A stretch of DNA of 10,739 nucleotides from DATEPR01 sp036503065 (lineage in GTDB: Bacteria > Actinomycetota > Actinomycetes > Mycobacteriales > Pseudonocardiaceae): the NCBI GenBank assembly GCA_036503065.1, contig DASXXM010000331.1, positions 1-10,739 of the forward strand, given 5' to 3'. This document shows, piece by piece, positions 1 through 5,888 of this stretch. The position numbers and the translations under genes were made by a program. Under the pieces are notes generated by a model, which was not told the DNA's origin, did not search any database, and saw only the letters and a list, made by a program, of their open reading frames with translations. The number at the start of each line of letters is the position of its first letter. Position 1 is the stretch's first letter.

Positions 1-498
1 CAGACGTTCGCGAACACCCCGGCGAACGTGCGCAGCGCGCTGAACGGGCTCTCCGCGCTGTCGAAGACGATCTCGTCGCGGGACACCCAGCTCGCGCAAC
101 TGCTGTCCAACACCGGCCAGATCAGCCAGACCCTGGCCGGCCGGGACGCCCAGGTGCAGCAGCTGCTCACCGACGGCACGCTGCTGCTGGGCATGCTCCA
201 GCAGCGCGAACAGGCCATCGCGACCCTGTTGTCGGGCACCAGAAGCCTGTCGCAGCAGCTCGCCGGGCTCGTCAACGACAACACCAGGCAGCTCAACCCG
301 GTGCTGACCCAGCTCAACCAGTTCACCGGCCTGTTGCAGAGCAACCAGGCCAGCCTGGCCAACGGCATCCAGCTGCTGGCGCCGTTCGCCCGGCTGTTCG
401 CCAACACCGTCGGCAACGGGCGCTGGTTCGACAACTACATCTGCGGCCTGATACCGCCCTCCATCGGCCCGATCAACCAGGTGGGGTGTTTGCAGTGA
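1..498 (+). CDS. mceC: MceC family protein, C-terminal part (5' end outside window)
   Basis: The frame is open from base 1 and ends at TGA 496-498, giving 165 residues of the C-terminal portion. The in-frame GTG at 28 is internal, because coding sequence continues upstream of it. What is visible is the long alpha-helical region of an Mce protein, with repeated Q/L/N-rich heptad-like segments such as QLLSNTGQISQTLAG, and a C-terminal GNGRWFDNYICGLIPP stretch of the kind found near the end of MceC proteins. The N-terminal membrane anchor and MCE/MlaD beta-barrel domain must lie to the left. It is called MceC rather than another Mce because it directly precedes D-, E- (lipoprotein) and F-type genes in the standard A-F order. 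In the known Mce1 complex six different Mce chains form one hexameric lipid channel outside the cytoplasmic membrane. Its stop codon overlaps the mceD start (GTGA). Confidence 0.86.
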   Translation, partial: QTFANTPANVRSALNGLSALSKTISSRDTQLAQLLSNTGQISQTLAGRDAQVQQLLTDGTLLLGMLQQREQAIATLLSGTRSLSQQLAGLVNDNTRQLNPVLTQLNQFTGLLQSNQASLANGIQLLAPFARLFANTVGNGRWFDNYICGLIPPSIGPINQVGCLQ

Positions 499-1703
499 CC
501 TTCGCTACCAGAGCGAACCGTGATTTGGCGCGTGGTGTGGCCATCGCGTGCGTGCTCGCGTTGGTGGTCGCCGCGGTCGTCTGGTGGATCTTCCAGAGCA
601 CGAACACCCGCCGGATCAGCGCCTTCTTCGACCAGACGATCGGCGTCTACGCCGGATCGGACGTGCGGGTACTCGGCGTGAAGGTCGGCACGATCGACTC
701 GGTCACGCCGGCGGGCACGCAGGTCCGGGTCGACATGTCGGTCGACCGCGGCATCCGGATCCCGTCGGGCGTGCAGGCCGTCGTGGTCGCGCCGTCGGTG
801 GTGAGCGACAGGTACGTGCAGCTCGCCCCCGTCTACACCGGTGGCGCCGCCATGGGCGACAACGGCGTCATCCCGGCCACCCGCACGGCCACCCCGGTCG
901 AGCTGGACCAGCTCTACTCCAGCCTGAACAAGGTCTCCACGGCGCTCGGCCCCAACGGCGCCAACGCCAACGGCAGCCTGTCCGACCTGCTCAACAGCCT
1001 GGCCGCGAACCTCAACGGCAACGGCCAGAACCTGCACGACACGATCACCCAGCTGTCCCAGGTCGCCACGACACTGGACAGCAACAAGGACAACCTGTTC
1101 GCCACGGTCGACAACCTGGCGCAGTTCACCCAGACACTGGCCAACAGCGATGCCACGGTCCGCAAGTTCACCAACCAGCTCGCGGACGTGAGCGGGTTCC
1201 TGGCCGGCCAGCGCGGCCAGCTCGTCGCCGCCGTCACCGAACTGGGCAGTGCCCTCGGCCAGGTGCAGGGCTTCATCCAGAGCAACCGGGCCGCGATCAA
1301 GTCCAATGTGGACAATCTGGCCCAGGTGACAAGGGTGCTGGTGAACGAGCGGGCGTCACTGGCCGAGGTGCTGGACGAGGCGCCGCTCGCGCTGGACGAC
1401 GTGGTCAACTCCTACAACGCGGCGTCCGGCTCGCTGGACGCCCGCGCCAACATCAACGAGTTGGCGAACCCGCCCATCGTCGAGGTCTGCCACCTGCTCC
1501 AGCAGCTCACGCCGGCGAACCTGCCCACGGTGCTTGCCGACGCGTGCAACCAGCTCGCACCCGTGCTGTCCGGCGCGCTCCCGCTGCCGTCGGCGGCCCA
1601 GGTGCTGACGTCGCTGCAACAGGGCAAGCTGCCGCCGCTGCCGCTGCCACTGGCCGGCATCGTCTACGGCACGCCGAACTCGTCGACGGGGGGCACGAAG
1701 TGA
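495..1703 (+). CDS. mceD: MceD family lipid-transport channel subunit
   Basis: A 402-residue protein. I chose the GTG at 495 because it overlaps the mceC stop as GTGA and has AGGTGGGG 8 nt upstream; the in-frame GTG at 486 lies inside that ribosome-binding region and would add only three residues. Residues about 15-34 form one membrane anchor (ACVLALVVAAVVWWIF), residues about 40-115 are the MCE/MlaD domain (VYAGSDVRVLGVKVGTIDSV is the typical core), and about 130-310 is a long helical, N/Q/L-rich region that in this family builds the channel needle. The tail is rich in Leu and Pro (LPPLPLPLAG). The role is one of six chains of the Mce lipid/sterol import channel, anchored in the cytoplasmic membrane. 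The letter D is assigned from gene order. It overlaps mceE by 4 bases. Confidence 0.88.
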   Translation: MTFATRANRDLARGVAIACVLALVVAAVVWWIFQSTNTRRISAFFDQTIGVYAGSDVRVLGVKVGTIDSVTPAGTQVRVDMSVDRGIRIPSGVQAVVVAPSVVSDRYVQLAPVYTGGAAMGDNGVIPATRTATPVELDQLYSSLNKVSTALGPNGANANGSLSDLLNSLAANLNGNGQNLHDTITQLSQVATTLDSNKDNLFATVDNLAQFTQTLANSDATVRKFTNQLADVSGFLAGQRGQLVAAVTELGSALGQVQGFIQSNRAAIKSNVDNLAQVTRVLVNERASLAEVLDEAPLALDDVVNSYNAASGSLDARANINELANPPIVEVCHLLQQLTPANLPTVLADACNQLAPVLSGALPLPSAAQVLTSLQQGKLPPLPLPLAGIVYGTPNSSTGGTK

Positions 1704-2887
1704 TCACGCGTCGACGGGTGCTGTCCGCGGCCGCCTGCCTGGCCGGTGTCGCGCTGCTGGCCGGCTGTCAGGGTTTTCAGGGCGCCTACTCGCTGCCGCT
1801 GCCCGGCGGCGCCGACCTGGGCAGCCACCCGTACACGCTGCATGCCGAGTTCGCCGACGTGCTGGACCTGGTGCCGCAGTCGACGGTGAAGGTCAACGAC
1901 GTGGCCGTCGGCAAGGTCGACTCGATCTCGCTGAACAAGGCCAACTGGACCGCCGACGTCACGCTGAGCGTCAACGGCGACGTGAAGCTGCCCGCGAATG
2001 CCGACGCCGACCTGCGTCAGTCCAGCCTGCTCGGCGAGAAGTACATCTCGCTGGTCGCGCCGGAGAACGGCGCCGGCACGCTGGCCGACGGCGCCACCAT
2101 CCCGCTGGCAAGGACCAACAGGAACACCGAGGTCGAAGAGGTGTTCGGCGCGCTGTCCATGCTGCTCAACGGTGGTGGCGTGCAACAGATCCAGACCATC
2201 GCCAAGGAGCTCAACAGCGCCACCACCGGCAACGAGCCCGCCATCCGAGACCTGCTGTCCAATGTGGACACGCTGATGTCCGGCCTGAACGCGCACTCGG
2301 CGCAGATCACCCAGGCACTGGACGGGGTGAACCGGCTGTCCGCGACCCTGTCCTCGCAGACCGACCAGATCGCGGGTGTGCTGACCAACCTCGGCCCCGG
2401 CCTTGCCGTGCTCAACAGCCAGCGTGACCAGCTCGTCGCGATGCTCCAGTCGCTGAGCCAGCTCTCCGGGATCGCGGTGGACACGATCAACAAGAGCCAG
2501 GCCGACCTGATCCACGACCTGAAGGCGCTCACGCCGACGCTCCAGCAGCTGTCCAATGCCGGCGCCAATCTGCCCAACGCGCTGCAACTCCTGCTGACGT
2601 TCCCGTTCACCGACTACGCGACACAGGGCATCCGCGGCGACTACGCGAACCTGTTCGCCACCATCAACCTGAACCTCTCCGACGTGCTGACCAACCTGGG
2701 CCGCTCCCGCCAGAACCCGCTGTCCGGCCTGCTCCCCGGCCTGCCGGGGCTGACCGGCGGCATCAGCGGCACCCCGACCAACCAGCCGCCACCCCTGCCG
2801 CTGCCCAACCAGCCCAGTGGCTCCGGCGCGGGTTCCTGCGGTGGGCTGGGCGGCATTCTGGGCACCCTGCTGGGAGGCTGTCACTGA
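1700..2887 (+). CDS. mceE: MceE family lipoprotein (LprK-like channel subunit)
   Basis: A 395-residue lipoprotein starting at GTG 1700, which overlaps the mceD TGA as GTGA. A much longer upstream open frame is only a shadow of mceD. The N-terminus is a signal peptide with a lipobox LLAGC, so lipidation is expected on Cys23. The TRRRVLS before the hydrophobic stretch resembles a twin-arginine (Tat) motif. Residues about 46-122 form the MCE/MlaD domain (VLDLVPQSTVKVNDVAVGKVDSI, then LLGEKYISLVAP), followed by a long helical region up to about residue 330. Lipidation is the hallmark of the fifth Mce protein in the operon (LprK in mycobacteria), which supports E. The tail is unusual: a Pro-rich linker followed by a Gly/Leu segment bracketed by Cys380 and Cys394, next to the C-terminus. 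The ribosome-binding site is only a G-run, consistent with coupled translation from mceD. Confidence 0.9.
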   Translation: MITRRRVLSAAACLAGVALLAGCQGFQGAYSLPLPGGADLGSHPYTLHAEFADVLDLVPQSTVKVNDVAVGKVDSISLNKANWTADVTLSVNGDVKLPANADADLRQSSLLGEKYISLVAPENGAGTLADGATIPLARTNRNTEVEEVFGALSMLLNGGGVQQIQTIAKELNSATTGNEPAIRDLLSNVDTLMSGLNAHSAQITQALDGVNRLSATLSSQTDQIAGVLTNLGPGLAVLNSQRDQLVAMLQSLSQLSGIAVDTINKSQADLIHDLKALTPTLQQLSNAGANLPNALQLLLTFPFTDYATQGIRGDYANLFATINLNLSDVLTNLGRSRQNPLSGLLPGLPGLTGGISGTPTNQPPPLPLPNQPSGSGAGSCGGLGGILGTLLGGCH

Positions 2888-4131
2888 TGCTCACCCGCAA
2901 GGTCGTCATCCAGGTGATCGTGTTCGCCATCGTCGGCGTCGTCGCGGTCGTCTACGCCGGCATGCGTTACGCCGGCATCGGCGCTTCGATCGCCCAGCCC
3001 GGGTACTCCGTCCGGATGGAGTTGGCCGACGGTGGCGGCATCTTCACCAACGCCGAGGTCACCTACCGGGGTGTGACCGTCGGCAAGGTGACCGGGATGC
3101 ACCTGACCGCGACCGGTCTCGAGGTCGACCTGCACATCGACGCCGGCGCGCCGAAGATCCCGTCGAACCTGCAGGCCGCCGTGGCCGACCGGTCCGCGGT
3201 CGGCGAGCAGTACGTCGACCTGATGCCCGGCACGACCAGCGGCCCCTACCTGGCGGCGGGCTCGGTGATCAGCCAGGACCGCACCACGGTCCCGCTGTCC
3301 ACCCAGCTGCTGCTGACCAACCTGGACACGCTGGCCACGTCCGTGCCGACACAGTCGTTGCAGAGCGTGGTGAACGAGCTGAACGCCGGGTTCAACGGCA
3401 CAGGTCCCGACCTGCAGAAACTGCTCGACTCGCTGTCGGACTTCACCAGGACCGCCCAGTCGCAACTGCCGCAGACCACGCAACTGCTGGACACCGGGAA
3501 GACCGTGCTGGACACCCAGAACGTCGAGGCGGGCTCGATCGAGTCGTTCAGCAACTCGCTGCTCCAGGTGGCCGCGCAACTCAAGTCGTCCGATCCGGCG
3601 ATCCGGAACCTGATCGCGGCCGTGCCGCCGGCCGCCCAGCAGGTCACCGACCTGCTGACCGAGACCGGCCCGCAGCTCGGCGCGCTGCTGGCGAACCTGA
3701 CCACCACCGCGGACATCCTGCGGACCAGGTCCAACGGCCTGGAACTGGCCCTGGTCGCCTACCCGGAGCTGGCCGGCGCGGCCGGCACCGTCGTGCCGGG
3801 GGACGGCACCGCGCACCTGGGTCTCGCGCTGAACCTGTTCAACCCGCCGCCGTGTGTGCAGGGCTACCAGGGCACGCCGCACCGCCCGGCCAACGACACC
3901 AGCCCCGCCAAGCTGAACACCGGCGCGTTCTGCGCGCTCCCGCCGGCCACCGGGGTCGACGTCCGCGGCGCGCAGAACGCGCCGTTCGGCGGCAATCCGC
4001 CCGCCCCGGCCACCGGCGGCTCGAGCGGCGGCAGCCAGGCGCCTGCTTCCGGCGGTTCGGGCGGACAGTCCGTGCTGACCGGAACCGCGCTGTCGCCGGT
4101 TACGCTGGCCCAACTCCTGGGGCTCGGGTAA
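2887..4131 (+). CDS. mceF: MceF family lipid-transport channel subunit
   Basis: A 414-residue protein with an ATG start that shares one base with the mceE stop (TGATG). A clear GGGAGG lies at 2872-2877, 9 nt upstream. One membrane anchor spans residues about 7-26 (VIQVIVFAIVGVVAVVYAG), the MCE/MlaD domain about 38-115 (GGIFTNAEVTYRGVTVGKV, SAVGEQYVDLMP), and the helical needle region about 135-300. The C-terminal part has two cysteines (Cys323 in PPPCVQGYQ and Cys349 in GAFCALPP) and a VRGAQNAPFGG stretch typical of MceF proteins, then a low-complexity Gly/Ser/Pro/Ala linker (about 370-395) and a short hydrophobic end. Function as for the other chains: a subunit of the hexameric lipid/sterol channel on the outer face of the cytoplasmic membrane. 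It ends TAA, one base before the first possible start of the next gene. Confidence 0.9.
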   Translation: MLTRKVVIQVIVFAIVGVVAVVYAGMRYAGIGASIAQPGYSVRMELADGGGIFTNAEVTYRGVTVGKVTGMHLTATGLEVDLHIDAGAPKIPSNLQAAVADRSAVGEQYVDLMPGTTSGPYLAAGSVISQDRTTVPLSTQLLLTNLDTLATSVPTQSLQSVVNELNAGFNGTGPDLQKLLDSLSDFTRTAQSQLPQTTQLLDTGKTVLDTQNVEAGSIESFSNSLLQVAAQLKSSDPAIRNLIAAVPPAAQQVTDLLTETGPQLGALLANLTTTADILRTRSNGLELALVAYPELAGAAGTVVPGDGTAHLGLALNLFNPPPCVQGYQGTPHRPANDTSPAKLNTGAFCALPPATGVDVRGAQNAPFGGNPPAPATGGSSGGSQAPASGGSGGQSVLTGTALSPVTLAQLLGLG

Positions 4132-4133
4132 AT

Positions 4134-4138
4134 GGAGG
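4134..4138 (+). promoter_or_regulatory. Ribosome-binding site that decides the start of the first mam gene
   Basis: GGAGG sits inside the first possible codons of the following frame. It is 5 nt before ATG 4144, 2 nt before GTG 4141, and overlaps ATG 4132. The spacing therefore favours ATG 4144 as the real start. Confidence 0.65.
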
Positions 4139-4143
4139 ACGTG

Positions 4144-4689
4144 ATGACCACCGAGACGCTCGCCCCCGCGGCGCCGGCACGCCGGAACTCGCTGGTCGTG
4201 GCCGGCATCGTGCTGGTGGTGGTCGCGATGGCGGCGGCGGCCGTGTTCGGCGTGCTCTGGCTGACCGCGTCGAACGGCAGCAAGGCGACCGGCGTGGCTC
4301 AGTCCCGCGACGACGCGCTGCGCGCCGCCGAGCAGGGCTCGATCAACCTGACGACGCTGGACTACCACAACGTGCAGCAGGGGCTGGACCGGTGGAAGCA
4401 GTCCACCACCGGCGACCTCTACACCCAGCTCACCCAGGGCAACCTGGTCAGCACGTTCACCAAGCAGGCACAGCAGGCCAGGTCGGTGACCGTGGGCAAG
4501 GTGCTGGACGGCGTGATCACCCAACTGGACAGCGGCAAGGCCCAGGCCATCGTCTACATGCAGGTGACCGTGTCCGCCGCCGGGGCGAAGCCGACCACGA
4601 AACTGGTCCCGCTCCAGTGGGACCTGACCGATGTCCCGAACCAGGGCTGGAAACTCAGCGGGCTGCCGGCCGGTACGCCGGGCCAGTGA
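4144..4689 (+). CDS. Mce-associated membrane protein (Mam), first copy
   Basis: A 181-residue protein. The ATG at 4144 is preferred over ATG 4132 because GGAGG (4134-4138) is 5 nt before it. A short basic N-terminus (PARRNS) leads into one transmembrane helix at residues about 16-41. An extracytoplasmic domain follows, beginning SRDDALRAAEQGSINLTTLDY and continuing with GLDRWKQSTTGDLYTQL. The pattern of a Leu/Thr-rich helix, an aspartate-tyrosine pair and an S/T-T-G-D loop is typical of the Mce-associated proteins encoded after mceF. The C-terminal half is predicted beta-rich (QAIVYMQVTVSAAG, LVPLQWDLTDV), as in small NTF2-like domains of this family. Known members are thought to stabilise or help assemble the Mce transporter; no enzymatic residues are evident. 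Cotranscription with mceF is very likely, given the 12-base gap after its stop. Confidence 0.82.
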   Translation: MTTETLAPAAPARRNSLVVAGIVLVVVAMAAAAVFGVLWLTASNGSKATGVAQSRDDALRAAEQGSINLTTLDYHNVQQGLDRWKQSTTGDLYTQLTQGNLVSTFTKQAQQARSVTVGKVLDGVITQLDSGKAQAIVYMQVTVSAAGAKPTTKLVPLQWDLTDVPNQGWKLSGLPAGTPGQ

Positions 4690-4702
4690 GGAAGTAGTAG
4701 GC

Positions 4703-5551
4703 ATGCCACCGACCCGTCGTCGTCCCATTCCCGCACCGGCCCCGGTCCGCCGGGCCAGGGTGGCGGGCCTCCGGCATCCGGAGGCCCAGCACCGTCCGGT
4801 CGACGAGCCGCCGTCGGTCGAGGACACCCAGGTCATCCCGGTCATCACCGACGAACCGGCACCCACGCCCCAGCCCCAGTCGCGCCCGACCGGCAGGACG
4901 CGATCCAAGCCCGTCGCGACTCCGGTCACCCGGCAGGCGACAGCCGACGATGGCGACGCGGACTTCCCGGTCTTCGCGGGAGCCGACGTCGCAGATGATG
5001 TCGCCGATACCGAGCCCCGCAGGCGACGGACCCTGGTGCTGCCGATCGTGTTGGCCGTGGTCGCGGTGGTGTTCGGCAGCCTGGCGGTGGTGTTCGGCGT
5101 GCAGTGGTCGCACGCGCGGCAGACCGTCGCGAACACGGCGTTGGTCGACACGGCAGGCACGGCCGAGGTCAGCGGCGAGGTCGTGACCGCGGTGAACACG
5201 ATCCTGTCCTACAACTACACGAACATGCAGAAGACCGAGAGCGCCGTCGGCCGCCTGCTCACCGGCAAGGCGCTGTGCCAGTACAACCTGCTGTACAAGG
5301 TGGTCAAGCAGCAGGCGCCGAGCCAGAAGCTGGTGTTGACCACGACCGTGCAGGCCAAGGGCGTCGAGATGCTCCAGGGCGACACGGCCAGGGTGCTGCT
5401 GCTGGTTCAGCAGACCGACACCCGCGCGTCGACCAACCAGACCAGCACGTCGCAGTCCATGATCGCGGTCAACACCGTCAAGCAGGGCGGGACCTGGAAG
5501 ATCAGCAACATCGACACGTTCAACGGCGACAACACCACGCCAGGCTGCTAG
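4703..5551 (+). CDS. Mce-associated membrane protein (Mam), second copy, with long Pro-rich cytoplasmic N-terminus
   Basis: A 282-residue protein. ATG 4703 is chosen because GAGGAAG at 4688-4694 lies 8 nt upstream; the frame is open further left only because it shadows the preceding gene. Residues 1-110 are a disordered-looking, Pro/Arg/Asp-rich region (PIPAPAPVRRARV, then VEDTQVIPVITDEPAPTPQP), ending in a basic stop-transfer motif EPRRRRT. One transmembrane helix follows at about 111-133. The outer domain (about 134-282) has the Mam-like order of helix (GEVVTAVNTILSYNYTNM) then strands (KLVLTTTVQAKGVEML, ARVLLLVQQTD, WKISNIDTF) and resembles the preceding gene's product in layout. It is most likely the second Mam of this operon, 13 bases after the first. 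No catalytic motif is seen. It is probably the last gene of the mce transcript; a terminator candidate lies about 240 bases on. Confidence 0.77.
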   Translation: MPPTRRRPIPAPAPVRRARVAGLRHPEAQHRPVDEPPSVEDTQVIPVITDEPAPTPQPQSRPTGRTRSKPVATPVTRQATADDGDADFPVFAGADVADDVADTEPRRRRTLVLPIVLAVVAVVFGSLAVVFGVQWSHARQTVANTALVDTAGTAEVSGEVVTAVNTILSYNYTNMQKTESAVGRLLTGKALCQYNLLYKVVKQQAPSQKLVLTTTVQAKGVEMLQGDTARVLLLVQQTDTRASTNQTSTSQSMIAVNTVKQGGTWKISNIDTFNGDNTTPGC

Positions 5552-5667
5552 CCGAACCAGCCCGCGGCTGCGGCACGGTGCCAGCGGCGACCTGCGCGGC
5601 GAGCCGCTCGGTTTCCCGGACGTGGTCGCCGAGGACGGCGCGACCGTTCGCCCCGCCCACTCCCACC

Positions 5668-5709
5668 TGCCGCTGCCGCCGTTCTTGCCGCTGCCGCCGG
5701 TTTGCCGCT
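5668..5709. repeat. Short direct repeat TGCCGCTGCCGCCG
   Basis: TGCCGCTGCCGCCG occurs exactly at 5668-5681 and 5686-5699 (period 18). A third, partial copy TTGCCGCTC begins at about 5702. The stretch is low-complexity GCC/GCT sequence and has no obvious coding sense. Confidence 0.7.
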
Positions 5710-5737
5710 CTCCGCTCCCGCCAGCGCCAACTCGCCG

Positions 5738-5762
5738 CGCCAAATTTGCCGCCAAATTCGCC
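5738..5762. repeat. Tandem CGCCAAATTYGCC repeat
   Basis: CGCCAAATTTGCC (5738-5750) is followed, sharing one base, by CGCCAAATTCGCC (5750-5762), with a period of 12. Each copy is close to a palindrome, and the first contains a perfect CAAATTTG. These AAATT cores stand out in otherwise G/C-dominated DNA and could be protein-binding sites, but nothing identifies the protein. Confidence 0.6.
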
Positions 5763-5775
5763 GACCGGCGGGCAG

Positions 5776-5808
5776 GCCCCCGCCCTCACCGGGGGCTTCG
5801 GCCCTTTT
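5776..5808 (+). terminator. Rho-independent terminator candidate for the mce operon
   Basis: GGGC (5793-5796), loop TTCG, GCCC (5801-5804), then TTTT (5805-5808). This is a C(UUCG)G tetraloop hairpin followed by a short U-run, extendable by two G-U pairs. A competing 7-bp hairpin, GCCCCCG (5776-5782) with CGGGGGC (5790-5796), uses the same G-run. The orientation (U-run on the plus strand) suits the rightward mce transcript rather than the leftward oxidoreductase gene. Confidence 0.65.
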
Positions 5809-5855
5809 CAAGCCTATTCGATCTTCAAAACCGGGACAAGCGGAAGTCGGCTGCC

Positions 5856-5884
5856 TGTGGATAACTCGGCAGGACTGTGGACGA
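5856..5884. promoter_or_regulatory. Pair of DnaA-box-like sequences
   Basis: TGTGGATAA (5856-5864) is the exact complement of the classical DnaA box TTATCCACA. TGTGGACGA (5876-5884) differs from the actinobacterial form TGTGGACAA at one base. The two are exactly 20 bp apart in the same orientation, inside a 12-base imperfect repeat. The first lies in the loop of a 5-bp stem (CTGCC 5851-5855 with GGCAG 5868-5872). Single 9-mers arise by chance, so this is tentative. Confidence 0.35.
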
Positions 5885-5888
5885 CTGG

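Larger units (their letters stand above)
5552..5888. other. Gene-free gap between convergent genes, repeat-rich
   Basis: I support no gene in this 337-base gap. It holds a small imperfect hairpin just after the mam stop (5567-5585, GGCA/TGCC with a 3-base outer stem). It also holds a 14-base direct repeat (5668-5699), a tandem CGCCAAATTYGCC pair (5738-5762), a terminator candidate (5776-5808) and two DnaA-box-like 9-mers (5856-5864, 5876-5884). A minus-strand open frame of 89 codons (5520-5789) overlaps the end of the mam gene and is not convincing. Confidence 0.6.

Noticed and set aside
1307..1315. TGTGGACAA, an exact actinobacterial DnaA box
   Set aside because: It lies inside mceD, encodes part of Ser-Asn-Val-Asp-Asn, and has no neighbour box; best explained by coding sequence.
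548..1699. Plus-strand N-terminal extension of mceE by almost 400 codons
   Set aside because: It is an Arg/Pro/Gly-rich shadow of mceD in another frame. The signal peptide and lipobox place the true start at 1700.
2881..5199. Very long open frame on the minus strand opposite mceF and the mam genes
   Set aside because: It is rich in Arg, His, Gly and Val, has no family likeness, and mirrors strong plus-strand genes; it is the usual antisense shadow of high-GC coding DNA. The same holds for the minus frames at 5548-7590 and 8767-10503.
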